In this document: piece after piece, positions 47,708 through 55,467 of the stretch
Layout of the letters: each line of letters starts with the position of its first letter
Numbering within the stretch: the stretch's first letter is position 1
Source of the DNA: Aestuariimicrobium kwangyangense DSM 21549
GTDB lineage: Bacteria > Actinomycetota > Actinomycetes > Propionibacteriales > Propionibacteriaceae
Assembly (NCBI RefSeq): GCF_000421525.1
Contig: NZ_ATXE01000001.1
Coordinates: forward strand, 1,302,001 to 1,366,000
Length of the DNA: 64,000 bases
Direction: 5' to 3'
Made by a program: the position numbers and the translations under genes
Notes under the pieces: model-generated
Seen by the model: only the letters and a program-made list of their open reading frames with translations
The model's database searches: none
What the model was told of the DNA's origin: nothing

Positions 47708-48166
47708 ATGGGTGAGTGGTTCCGCGAACATGCCTGGGCCGCCTGGTTGATGGTGGGCCTGGTGCTCGCGGGCGCCGAGATGCTGACGCTCGACCTCACC
47801 CTGCTCATGCTCTCGGGAGGGGCGTTCGCAGCTGCGGGCGTCGCCGTGTTCTTCCCGCATGCCTGGCTGGCCCAAGTGATCGTGGGGGTGGTGGTGGCCC
47901 TGGCCATGCTGCTGGGTCTTCGTCCGACCCTGCTGGCCCGGATGCGTCGGGCGCCCGGGTACCGCAACTCCATCAGCAAGCTGGTGGGCTCGACTGCTCT
48001 CACCACCCGGGCGATCTCGCACTCCGACGGCGAGGTCAAGGTGAACGGCGACACCTGGACCGCGCGCAGTTACGACCCCAAGGTCACCATCGAGGTGGGC
48101 GAACGCGTCGAGGTGTACGAGGTGGACGGCACCACCCTCGTGGTCTACCCGGCCGATCGCCCATGA
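47708..48166 (+). CDS. NfeD-like membrane protein
   Basis: A 152-residue NfeD family protein. It has membrane segments near 13-33 and 37-69 (VGLVLAGAEMLTLDLTLLMLSGG, AWLAQVIVGVVVALAMLL) and a C-terminal OB-fold (VGSTALTTRAI ... VKVNGDTWTARSYDP) ending VEVYEVDGTTLVVYP. NfeD proteins pair with SPFH-domain proteins, and an SPFH gene follows here. The gene begins three bases after the ABC ATPase stop. Its 3' end lies in the first unit of a tandem repeat array. Confidence 0.9.
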   Translation: MGEWFREHAWAAWLMVGLVLAGAEMLTLDLTLLMLSGGAFAAAGVAVFFPHAWLAQVIVGVVVALAMLLGLRPTLLARMRRAPGYRNSISKLVGSTALTTRAISHSDGEVKVNGDTWTARSYDPKVTIEVGERVEVYEVDGTTLVVYPADRP

Positions 48167-48220
48167 CGACCGATCGCCAGTGAAGACCGAGTGCCGGTGA
48201 AGCCCGATTGCCAGTGAACA
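48153..48220 (+). repeat. Four 17-bp tandem repeats across the nfeD stop codon
   Basis: Units at 48153, 48170, 48187 and 48204: CCGATCGCCCATGACGA, CCGATCGCCAGTGAAGA, CCGAGTGCCGGTGAAGC and CCGATTGCCAGTGAACA. Consensus CCGATCGCCAGTGAAGA; the first unit contains the nfeD stop. The array ends 26 bases before the SPFH gene and covers its leader. Confidence 0.85.
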
Positions 48221-48245
48221 GGTTCGACGAGGAACGAGGAACTCC

Positions 48246-49652
48246 ATGGAATACGTGATCGCCATCGTGCTGATCGGCGTGCTGCTGATCGTGCTGGCGC
48301 AGTCGTTGAAGATCGTGGGGCAGCAGCGCGTTGCCCTGGTGGAACGCATGGGCAAGTTCCGGGCAGCCCTCGAGCCGGGGCCGCACCTGATCGTGCCGAT
48401 CATCGACCGAGCCAAGTACACCCTCGACATGCGTGAGCAGGTGCAACCCTTCCCGCCGCAGGGGGTGATCACCGAGGACAACCTGATGGTCTCGATCGAC
48501 TCGGTCATCTACTTCCAGATCGTCGACCCGGTGCGCGCGGCCTACGAGGCGCAGAGCTACCACGTTGCCATCGAGCAGCTCACCATGACCACGCTGCGCA
48601 ACATCATCGGCGGCATGGACCTGGAGGCGGCCCTGACCAGCCGTGAGGAGATCAACCAGCGTCTGCGTGCCGTCCTGGACGAGGCCACCGGCAAGTGGGG
48701 CATCAAGGTCAACCGGGTGGAGCTTCGGGCCATCGAGCCGCCGGCAACGATCCGGGACGCCATGGAGAAGGGCGCCCGGGCCGAACGCGACAAGCGCGCC
48801 CAGATCCTGATCGCCGAGGGCCAGCGGCAGTCGCAGATCCTCTCCGCCGGGGGTGACCGCGAGTCGGCCATCCTGCGAGCCCAGGGTGAGCGGGAGGCGC
48901 AGGTGCTGCGTGCCCAGGCCGATCGACAGGCCCAGATGCTGCGGGCCGAGGGTGAGGCACAGGCCATCACCACCGTCTTCAACGCCATCCACGCCGGCCA
49001 GCCCGACCAGGGCCTACTGGCCTACCAGTACCTGCAGATGCTGCCGACCCTGGCCCGAGGCGACTCCAACAAGATGTGGATCGTGCCGTCGGAACTCAAC
49101 GACGCCCTCAAGGGTCTCGGTCAGGTGATGGGTGGCGGTTCGTCCGGGGAGACCCCGGCCGTGGGCGGGGTGCCGGCCGCGGCTCCGGTGAAGGCGTCGG
49201 GACCGTTCACCGCACCGGAGAAGATCGACGTCTTCGCCGAGATCGAGCAGCAGAAGGCCGATGAGAAGCAGCGCTCCGACGAAGCGGTGCAGAAGGCCAT
49301 CCGCGAGGCTGCGGAGTTGGAGAACCCGAACGCGATCCGTCGGGGTGTGCAGCGCCGTCAGCCGGCGGCGGTCCAGTCGTCGCAGTCACCCGAACAGCTC
49401 ACCCAGTCGAGCGAGCCTGCCGACCAGAGCCTGGTGCAGCACGACATGGGACATGTCGATCCCGATCCCTTCTCGAGCCACGGGCCCCAGTTCCAGGAGC
49501 AGTCCTCCGACTACCAGGGGCGGCAGGCCTACCAGTCGAGCCCGCAGAATCCGTGGGCCCAGCCCGGGGCACAGATCAGCGAGCAGCAGCCGGGTCAGCC
49601 GATCCCGCCCCGTCAGGACGAGCCGCGTCAGGACGAGCCGGGTCAGGGCTGA
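48246..49652 (+). CDS. SPFH/Band 7 (stomatin-type) membrane protein
   Basis: A 468-residue SPFH protein. It has an N-terminal membrane segment (about 4-20), the SPFH domain to about 200 (QQRVALVERMGKFRAALEPG, DSVIYFQIVDPVRAAYEA, GIKVNRVELRAIEPPATIRDAM), then a coiled-coil of Ala/Glu/Arg/Gln repeats (EREAQVLRAQADRQAQMLR), and a long Gln/Pro-rich tail of about 150 residues. Stomatin-like proteins scaffold membrane microdomains and protease complexes with NfeD. AGGAA precedes the ATG. Its 3' end overlaps the convergent symporter gene by 77 bases. Confidence 0.9.
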   Translation: MEYVIAIVLIGVLLIVLAQSLKIVGQQRVALVERMGKFRAALEPGPHLIVPIIDRAKYTLDMREQVQPFPPQGVITEDNLMVSIDSVIYFQIVDPVRAAYEAQSYHVAIEQLTMTTLRNIIGGMDLEAALTSREEINQRLRAVLDEATGKWGIKVNRVELRAIEPPATIRDAMEKGARAERDKRAQILIAEGQRQSQILSAGGDRESAILRAQGEREAQVLRAQADRQAQMLRAEGEAQAITTVFNAIHAGQPDQGLLAYQYLQMLPTLARGDSNKMWIVPSELNDALKGLGQVMGGGSSGETPAVGGVPAAAPVKASGPFTAPEKIDVFAEIEQQKADEKQRSDEAVQKAIREAAELENPNAIRRGVQRRQPAAVQSSQSPEQLTQSSEPADQSLVQHDMGHVDPDPFSSHGPQFQEQSSDYQGRQAYQSSPQNPWAQPGAQISEQQPGQPIPPRQDEPRQDEPGQG

Positions 49653-50634
49653 CCGTTCCAGCGGCGACGTGTGCCCTGGCCAGTCGTCCGGCGATGGCTC
49701 CACAGGCCATCAGCTGGGCCTGGTGGAAGACCATCAGGGGCAGCACGATCAGGCTGGCCGGCGTCTGCGTGCCCGCGAACAGCACGGTCGCCATGGGCAG
49801 CCCGGAGGCCAGTGACTTCTTCGTGCCGCACATCATGATGGCGATCCGGTCGGGGCGGCTGAACTTCATCCAGCCCGAGCTGTACCAGGTGAGCGACAGC
49901 ATGCCCGCCAGCACGACCAGACTGACGAACAGCACCGCCAGCAGGTCGACCACCGAGACCTGCGACCAGATGTGCTCGCGCCGACCAGCCGAGAAGGCGT
50001 TGTAGACCACCAGCACGATGACGCCTTGGTCAACGAACTTCAGTGCCTTCTTGTTGCGGTCGACGAACCCTGCCGTCCAGCGACGGGAGAGTTGCCCCAC
50101 CACGAACGGCACCAGGATCTGCAGCACGATGTCGAGGATCGAGGAGGGGTCGATGTGAAGGCCGCCCGCCCCCATCAGCAGCAGGACCAACGCGGGGGTG
50201 AGCACCACGCCGATCAGGTTGGATGCCGAGGCCGCGACGACGGCACCCGCGACGTTGCCGCCCGCGACCGAGGTGAAGTTGATGGACGACTGGACCGTCG
50301 ACGGCACCAGCGTCAGGTAGAGCAGCCCCATGGCCAGGGCAGGGGTGGTGAACGTCGGCGCGATCGCATGGATCGCCAGACCCAGCAGCGGGAACAACAC
50401 GAAGGTGAATCCGAGGATCACCGAGTGGAGCCGCCAGTGCTTGAGCCCGGCGATGGCCTGCTCGGGGTGCAATCGGGCGCCGTAGAGGAAGAACAGCAGG
50501 GCGATCAGCGCTGTGGTGCCGTGGTCGAACAGGGGCACGGCCACCCCCCGAGCGGGAAGCAGGGTGGCGATCACCGCCGAGGTCACGATGGCGAGCAGGA
50601 AGGTGTCGAGCCGGAGGCGCTTGAGCAGGTTCAT
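49576..50634 (-). CDS. Bile acid:sodium symporter family protein (SBF-like)
   Basis: A 352-residue membrane transporter with ten predicted helices of the SBF/YfeH type: TALIALLFFLYGARLHPEQAI, then VPSTVQSSINFTSVAGGNVAGAVVA, the signature VLTPALVLLLMG, and CGTKKSLASGLPMATVLFAG. It probably transports an organic anion with sodium; the substrate is unknown. The C-terminal 25 residues ([15 protein letters not shown] ...) are low-complexity and are read from the strand opposite the SPFH tail. TAGGCT lies nine bases before the ATG. The shared 77-base tail may be a reading-frame extension. Confidence 0.87.
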   Translation of the reverse strand: MNLLKRLRLDTFLLAIVTSAVIATLLPARGVAVPLFDHGTTALIALLFFLYGARLHPEQAIAGLKHWRLHSVILGFTFVLFPLLGLAIHAIAPTFTTPALAMGLLYLTLVPSTVQSSINFTSVAGGNVAGAVVAASASNLIGVVLTPALVLLLMGAGGLHIDPSSILDIVLQILVPFVVGQLSRRWTAGFVDRNKKALKFVDQGVIVLVVYNAFSAGRREHIWSQVSVVDLLAVLFVSLVVLAGMLSLTWYSSGWMKFSRPDRIAIMMCGTKKSLASGLPMATVLFAGTQTPASLIVLPLMVFHQAQLMACGAIAGRLARAHVAAGTVSPDPARPDAARPDGAGSADPAAAR

Positions 50635-50643
50635 CGTCGACCG

Positions 50644-50649
50644 AGCCTA
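50644..50649 (-). promoter_or_regulatory. -10 element of the symporter gene
   Basis: TAGGCT on the minus strand, nine bases before the ATG at 50634, giving a leader of only two or three bases. Confidence 0.45.
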
Positions 50650-50684
50650 CGCCCCGCCGCGGTGGCTGGCCCAGCCCGAGTCGA

Positions 50685-50690
50685 TAGCCT
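50685..50690 (+). promoter_or_regulatory. -10 element for leaderless SPOUT methyltransferase mRNA
   Basis: TAGCCT, seven bases before the GTG at 50698. It is back to back with the symporter promoter on the other strand. Confidence 0.5.
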
Positions 50691-50697
50691 CGTCCGG

Positions 50698-51522
50698 GTG
50701 GCGACCTATCAGGAACTGACCGACCCCGACGATCCCCGTCTGGCTGACTACGTGAGTCTGCGCGACACCCAACTGCGCAAGAGCGTCGAGGCCGCGAACG
50801 GCTTCTACATCGCCGAGGGGCACAAGATCATCCGGCGGGCGATCGAGTCGGGTCACCATCCACGTTCGGTGGTGCTGGCGCCGCGCTGGATCGAGGGTCT
50901 GCGCGATGTGCTCGACCCGATCGATGTACCCGTGCACGTGGTGACCGAAGCCCTGGCCGAGCAGGTGACCGGATTCCACGTGCACCGTGGGGCCCTGGCC
51001 GCGATCGAGCGGCCCACCGGACACGACGACCTGGCGGCCCTGCTGCACCAGGTGCAGTGGGGTGCCGGCCCTCGCTCCCGGATCGCCGTGCTCGAAGACC
51101 TCGTCGACCACTCCAACGTGGGGGCGGCCTTCCGCAGTGCGGTGGCGCTGGGGGTGGATGCCTTGGTGGTCACCCCACGCTGCGCCGACCCGTGGTACCG
51201 CCGCTCGATCAAGGTCTCGATGGGTGCGGTCTTCCAGGTGCCGTGGGTGCGCGCCGATCCGTGGCCGTCGGGCATCACGCAACTGAAGGAGGCGGGCTAC
51301 TTCGTGGCGGGCATGTCGCTGGGGGAGGGCTCGATCAGTCTGGACGAACTGGTGGCCCAGGACCACTCGCGGCTCGTGATGATCTTCGGCAACGAGGGGC
51401 ACGGTTTGACCCCGGCCACCGACGCCCTCATCGATGCGCGGGTGACGATCCCGATGATGGGTGGGATCGACTCCCTCAACGTCGCGGCCTCATCGGCCGT
51501 CGCGTTCTACGCGACCAGGTAG
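50698..51522 (+). CDS. TrmH-family RNA 2'-O-methyltransferase (SPOUT)
   Basis: A 274-residue SpoU/TrmH protein that would methylate a ribose in rRNA or tRNA. An N-terminal substrate-binding domain (FYIAEGHKIIRRAI) is followed by motif 1 LEDLVDHSNVGAAFRSAVALG, motif 2 VMIFGNEGHGLTP and motif 3 TIPMMGGIDSLNVAASSAVAFY of the knotted SAM-binding fold. The target nucleotide cannot be predicted. GTG 50698 is seven bases after a TAGCCT hexamer. It converges on peptide deformylase, with 29 bases between stops. Confidence 0.92.
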   Translation: MATYQELTDPDDPRLADYVSLRDTQLRKSVEAANGFYIAEGHKIIRRAIESGHHPRSVVLAPRWIEGLRDVLDPIDVPVHVVTEALAEQVTGFHVHRGALAAIERPTGHDDLAALLHQVQWGAGPRSRIAVLEDLVDHSNVGAAFRSAVALGVDALVVTPRCADPWYRRSIKVSMGAVFQVPWVRADPWPSGITQLKEAGYFVAGMSLGEGSISLDELVAQDHSRLVMIFGNEGHGLTPATDALIDARVTIPMMGGIDSLNVAASSAVAFYATR

Positions 51523-51551
51523 ATGCCCCCAGGTGGCGGCGCCACCATCCC

Positions 51552-52190
51552 TCAGACGGTGTCGTGCACCTCGTGCGGGGCGAGTTTCGGGCTCACGGGC
51601 CAGTCGTCGGGGTAGCGGTCGGCGAGGTCGTCCTTCTGCTGGTCGAGAAGTCGCCGCGAGCGAGCCGACAGGCGGTCACCGAAGACCGTGCCGAAGCAGT
51701 GGTCCGACTCGTGCTGCAGACAGCGCGCGAACAGTCCCGTGCCGACCAGCGTGACGTCCTCACCGAAGGCGTCCTGGCCGGTGCAGGTCGCCCGATCCGG
51801 ACGAGCCAGCGGCTGGTAGGCGCCCGGCCAGGACAAGCATCCCTCCTCGGTCGACTCCAGCTTGCGGTCGCGTCCCTCGGGGAGGGTGACCGAGGGGTTG
51901 CACACGACACCGACGTGGCGGACGCCGTCATCGTCGGGGCAGTCGTAGACGAAGACGGCCAGGTCGACGCCCACCTGGGTGGCGGCCAGACCGACACCTT
52001 CAGCGGCTTCCATGGTGGCGAACATGTCACGGAGCAGGGCGTGCAGGTCGTCGTCGAACTCGGTGACCGGACGAGTCCTGGCGTGCAGCACGGGCTCCCC
52101 CCACCGGGTGATCCGCCGGACGGACCCTCCGGTGAGGAGGTCCTCCAGGGTGCGCGCTGTCGCTGAGTTGGGGACGGGTTCGGTGCTCAT
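51552..52190 (-). CDS. def: Peptide deformylase
   Basis: Removes the formyl group from nascent proteins in the cytoplasm. The 212-residue protein has the three metal motifs: GVGLAATQ (65-72), EGCLS (116-120, Cys118) and QHESDH (159-164, His160, Glu161 and His164). It begins at ATG 52190, overlapping the stop of the amidohydrolase gene (ATGA). The N-terminal 25 residues before LLTGGSVRRITRWGEPVL are variable, as in actinobacterial members. A ribosome-associated enzyme coupled to an amidohydrolase is an odd pairing. Confidence 0.95.
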   Translation of the reverse strand: MSTEPVPNSATARTLEDLLTGGSVRRITRWGEPVLHARTRPVTEFDDDLHALLRDMFATMEAAEGVGLAATQVGVDLAVFVYDCPDDDGVRHVGVVCNPSVTLPEGRDRKLESTEEGCLSWPGAYQPLARPDRATCTGQDAFGEDVTLVGTGLFARCLQHESDHCFGTVFGDRLSARSRRLLDQQKDDLADRYPDDWPVSPKLAPHEVHDTV

Positions 52191-53431
52191 CGGCGTCCTC
52201 GCTGCGGGGGCTTCACGGTGCTGCCCAAGGTCGAATAGGGGTCGAGGGTGACGCCCTCGGCGGTCTCGTCGTCCCAGGTGTAGACCTGCCGGCCGTCGAC
52301 CCACACGGTCTCGACCCGGCTGTAGATGTCGAGCGGGTCACCGCTCCACAGCGCCAGGTCGGCATCCTTGCCGGTCTCGATCGAGCCGACCCTGTCGTCC
52401 AGCCCGAGGATGCGGGCCGGGTTGATGGTGACCGACTCGATGCCGGTGCGCCGGTCGAGGCCCTCCTTGACGGCGAGGATCACCTGGTAGATGAGGAAGT
52501 TGATGGGGATGACGGGCGCGTCGGTGGTGATCGCGATCTGCACCCCGGCCCGGGCGAGATGGCCCGGGTTGGCCAGGGAGCGCTGGTTGACCTCCCACTT
52601 CGAGCGCGACGTCATCAGCGGTCCGATGACCACGGGAAGGTTCCGCTCGGCGATCAGGTCGGCGAGCAGGTGGGCTTCGGTGCCGTGGTTGATGACGAGT
52701 TTGTAGCCGAACTCGTCCGCCAGCCGGATGGCGGTGGCGATGTCGTCGACCCGGTGCGTGTGCTGGCACCAGGGCAGACCGTTCTCGAGCACCTGCACCA
52801 AGGTCTCGAAGGTGAGGTCGCGGTCGAAGGGCTTGCCCTCGGACTCCGCATGCTTCTTGCGAGCCGAGTAGTCCTGGGCCTTGGTGAAGGCCTCGCGCAG
52901 CACGGCCGCGACACCCTGACGGGTGGTGGGCAGCACCTTGCGCTCCTGGCCGTGGAAACGCTTGGGGTTCTCGCCCAGGGCCGACTTCACCGAGACGGGC
53001 TGCTTGAACACCATCTCGTCGACCATTCGCCCCCAGCACTTGATCGCAACCGTCTGGCCACCGATCGGGTTGGCCGAGCCCGGCTTGACCACCATCGAGG
53101 TGACCCCACCCGACAAGGCGTCCCGGAACCCCTCATCCGAGGGATGGATGGCATCGAGGGCGCGGAACCGCGCTCCGTTCACCTCGGTGCCCTCGTTGGT
53201 GTCATTGCCGGACCAGCCGATGCCCTCCTCGTGGATGCCGACGTGGCCGTGGGCCTCGACCAACCCGGGCAGCAACCACCGACCCCCGGCGTCCACCACC
53301 TCGGCGCCCTCGGGCACCTGCACGTCAGTACCTGAGGCGGAGATCTTGCCGTTCTCGACGATCACAGTGCCGTCGAAGGGTTCCCCCACGACAGGCACCA
53401 CATGGGCATTGGTGATGGAGATGACACTCAT
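52187..53431 (-). CDS. Metal-dependent amidohydrolase (imidazolonepropionase-like)
   Basis: A 414-residue amidohydrolase superfamily enzyme with a TIM-barrel active site. The metal ligands appear as EAHGHVGIHEEG, WCQHTHRVDD, INHGTEAHLLADL and the Asp in ITTDAPVIP; TINPARILGLDDRVGSIETGKDADLALW at the C-terminus marks the small domain. The substrate is unknown; related proteins act on cyclic amides or peptides. ATG 53431 lies six bases after TAGGTT. It overlaps def by four bases, so both are produced from one mRNA. Confidence 0.9.
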   Translation of the reverse strand: MSVISITNAHVVPVVGEPFDGTVIVENGKISASGTDVQVPEGAEVVDAGGRWLLPGLVEAHGHVGIHEEGIGWSGNDTNEGTEVNGARFRALDAIHPSDEGFRDALSGGVTSMVVKPGSANPIGGQTVAIKCWGRMVDEMVFKQPVSVKSALGENPKRFHGQERKVLPTTRQGVAAVLREAFTKAQDYSARKKHAESEGKPFDRDLTFETLVQVLENGLPWCQHTHRVDDIATAIRLADEFGYKLVINHGTEAHLLADLIAERNLPVVIGPLMTSRSKWEVNQRSLANPGHLARAGVQIAITTDAPVIPINFLIYQVILAVKEGLDRRTGIESVTINPARILGLDDRVGSIETGKDADLALWSGDPLDIYSRVETVWVDGRQVYTWDDETAEGVTLDPYSTLGSTVKPPQRGRR

Positions 53432-53437
53432 GGGACC

Positions 53438-53443
53438 AACCTA
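53438..53443 (-). promoter_or_regulatory. -10 element for leaderless amidohydrolase-def mRNA
   Basis: TAGGTT on the minus strand, six bases before the ATG at 53431. Confidence 0.6.
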
Positions 53444-53449
53444 GCCAAG

Positions 53450-54484
53450 TCAGCGGAACAGCAGCGCGCCCGGAGCCTCCACGGACGTCCGCGAGGCGAG
53501 GCGCCAACTGCAGGTCTCGGAGTCCAGCCCTCGCCGGGTGAAGCAGCACACGTCACCCGTGCCCTGATTGGCCACCCAGATGTCTCCTTCGTGGACGACG
53601 ACGTCGCGTGGGTGGTCACCCCCGCAGTCGAACTCGTCGGCCAGCACCAGTTGTCCCGACTCGTGCCACTCGAGCACGCCGAGGGTGTTGATGCGACGGT
53701 TCGCGACCACCAGGGTCTGCTCGTCGAGCAGGCGCAGGGCGGATGGTTGGGCCTCCCCGACCAAGGTGCCCTGCACCTGTGAGACGCGCTCCCAACCCGT
53801 CGTCCAGTCCGGGGAGCCGCCAGTACCGTCGTGATGCCGATAGGAGGCGACGTTGCCATCCAGTTCGCCGCCGACGGCCACCTGGGTCTGTGCGCCATGC
53901 GGGCCGTTCACGCGTCGGACGACCAGGTGCCGCGGCCCGAAGCCGGGAGTCGTGGTGATCTTGCCCACCTGCCTGAGGTGACCGTCGAGCCAGCTCACCA
54001 CCCGGACGGCGTCGGCGCCGAGGTCGCACACCAACAGGTGTTCCTCGTCCAGCCAGACGGCCTGATGGGCATGCGGGGCCTCCTGCCGGTCGGGGACCAC
54101 ACCTGACTGGCCGCCGAAGCGCACGACGGTCGCGTCCCCCCAACCGCCCTCGACCAGGGGGACGACGGCGAGCGACCCCGAGCTGTAGTGGGCGATGGCG
54201 ACCGCGGAGCCGTCGGGGGACAGGGAGGCATGGCAACCGTCCAGTCCCGAGGTGTCGCGACGTGATCCCACGGTGATGCCGTCGGCGTCGACGTCGAGTC
54301 GCACCAAGGGCGAACCCTGGGTGTGAGAGGCGGCCACCACATGGTCCCCGGCCTCGACCAGCCAGGTCGGGGAGGGCACCGCGGCCTGCGCGATCGGGGT
54401 GAGCTGGTGCCCGTCCACCCCGAACAACTGCAGGCCGCCGACCCCGGACTCGTCCGTGAAACAACCCACCAACAGCGTGCTCAT
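53450..54484 (-). CDS. Lactonase family protein (seven-bladed beta-propeller, YbhE-type)
   Basis: A 344-residue beta-propeller protein of the lactonase/YbhE family, some of which hydrolyse 6-phosphogluconolactone. Its family features include LVGCFTDESGVGGLQLF at the start, CHASLSPDGSAVAIAHYSSGSL, APHAHQAVWLDEEHLLVCDLGAD, GFGPRHLVV, and CGGDHPRDVVVHEGDIWVANQGTG. It is predicted cytoplasmic. It is not related in sequence to Pgl at 11.4 kb. ATG 54484 follows TAGGTT by six bases. It is divergent from xerC. Confidence 0.9.
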   Translation of the reverse strand: MSTLLVGCFTDESGVGGLQLFGVDGHQLTPIAQAAVPSPTWLVEAGDHVVAASHTQGSPLVRLDVDADGITVGSRRDTSGLDGCHASLSPDGSAVAIAHYSSGSLAVVPLVEGGWGDATVVRFGGQSGVVPDRQEAPHAHQAVWLDEEHLLVCDLGADAVRVVSWLDGHLRQVGKITTTPGFGPRHLVVRRVNGPHGAQTQVAVGGELDGNVASYRHHDGTGGSPDWTTGWERVSQVQGTLVGEAQPSALRLLDEQTLVVANRRINTLGVLEWHESGQLVLADEFDCGGDHPRDVVVHEGDIWVANQGTGDVCCFTRRGLDSETCSWRLASRTSVEAPGALLFR

Positions 54485-54490
54485 GCGCCC

Positions 54491-54496
54491 AACCTA
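54491..54496 (-). promoter_or_regulatory. -10 element for leaderless lactonase mRNA
   Basis: TAGGTT on the minus strand, six bases before the ATG at 54484. Confidence 0.6.
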
Positions 54497-54519
54497 GCCC
54501 GATTGGGCACACTGGACCG

Positions 54520-55437
54520 GTGACTGTGCCCGCTTCGCTCGCCGACGGTCTGGCCGAGTTCGACACCTGGCTGCGGATGGACCGTCAGCGCAGCGACCAC
54601 ACCCGCCGCGCCTATGGGGGAGACCTGGCTGCGCTGGCGCTGTGGCTGCACGAACGCGAGCTCAGCGACTGGTCGGCGGTCCAACTGCGGGACCTGCGTG
54701 CCTGGCTCGCCGACCAGGTCGCGGACGGGGCCGCGGCAGCCACCCTGCAGCGACGGTCAGCGGCCGTCCGGGTGTACTTCCGGTGGCTGCACGCCGAGGG
54801 CATCGTGGCCCTCGACGTGGCCGCCGGACTGAAGTCACCCAAGGTGCCCCGACGGCTTCCCCCGGACGTGAGCATCACCGAGCTCAGCCAGTTGTTCGAG
54901 GCGGCCATCACACACGCCGGTGAGGAACCGGGACCAGGGACGGCTCGCGACCTCGCCCTGCTCGAGGTGCTCTACGGCTCGGGGATCCGGGTCGGTGAGC
55001 TCTGCGGGCTCGACGTGGACGACCTGGATTCCGATCGCGGAACCCTGCGAGTGCTCGGCAAGGGGAACAAGGAGCGCACGGTGCCGCTGGGTGAGCGGGC
55101 CGGGCGCGCGGTGCGCGCATGGCTGGCGGTGAGGGGCGAGTGGGCCGTCGCTGCCTCGGGCCCGGCCCTGTTCCTCGGTCGGCGCGGCGCCCGGCTCGAC
55201 CCTCGCGTGGCCCGACGTGTCGTCCATCGCGCGTTCGAGGCCATCCCTGACTCGCCCAACCTCGGCCCGCACGGTCTGCGTCACGCCATGGCCACGCACC
55301 TGCTCGAGGGAGGAGCGGACCTGCGCAGCGTGCAGGAGATGCTGGGTCACGCATCCTTGGCCACCACGCAGCTCTACACCCATGTCACCTCGGAACGGTT
55401 GAGGGCTGCCTTCCGGCAGGCGCACCCGCGCGCCTGA
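54520..55437 (+). CDS. xerC: Tyrosine recombinase XerC
   Basis: XerC resolves chromosome dimers at dif with XerD. The 305-residue protein has the N-terminal SAM-like core-binding domain (about 5-90) and the catalytic set Arg157 (YGSGIRVGEL), Lys181 (LGKGNKER), His251-x2-Arg254 (HGLRHAMATHLL), His277 (LGHASLATTQ) and Tyr286 (LYTHV). Location just upstream of the M23 peptidase and rpsB matches actinobacterial xerC rather than a phage integrase. GTG start, with a weak CACACT six bases upstream. Confidence 0.93.
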   Translation: MTVPASLADGLAEFDTWLRMDRQRSDHTRRAYGGDLAALALWLHERELSDWSAVQLRDLRAWLADQVADGAAAATLQRRSAAVRVYFRWLHAEGIVALDVAAGLKSPKVPRRLPPDVSITELSQLFEAAITHAGEEPGPGTARDLALLEVLYGSGIRVGELCGLDVDDLDSDRGTLRVLGKGNKERTVPLGERAGRAVRAWLAVRGEWAVAASGPALFLGRRGARLDPRVARRVVHRAFEAIPDSPNLGPHGLRHAMATHLLEGGADLRSVQEMLGHASLATTQLYTHVTSERLRAAFRQAHPRA

Positions 55438-55467
55438 GCGCACCCACCTCCGCTGCGGTGCCGGGCG

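Noticed and set aside
48153-48220. Tandem repeats as a CRISPR array
   Set aside because: Units are 17 bp with no spacers, and no cas genes are present.
54520-55437. Tyrosine recombinase as evidence for a mobile element
   Set aside because: No attachment repeats, tRNA or phage genes nearby; length and neighbours match chromosomal xerC.
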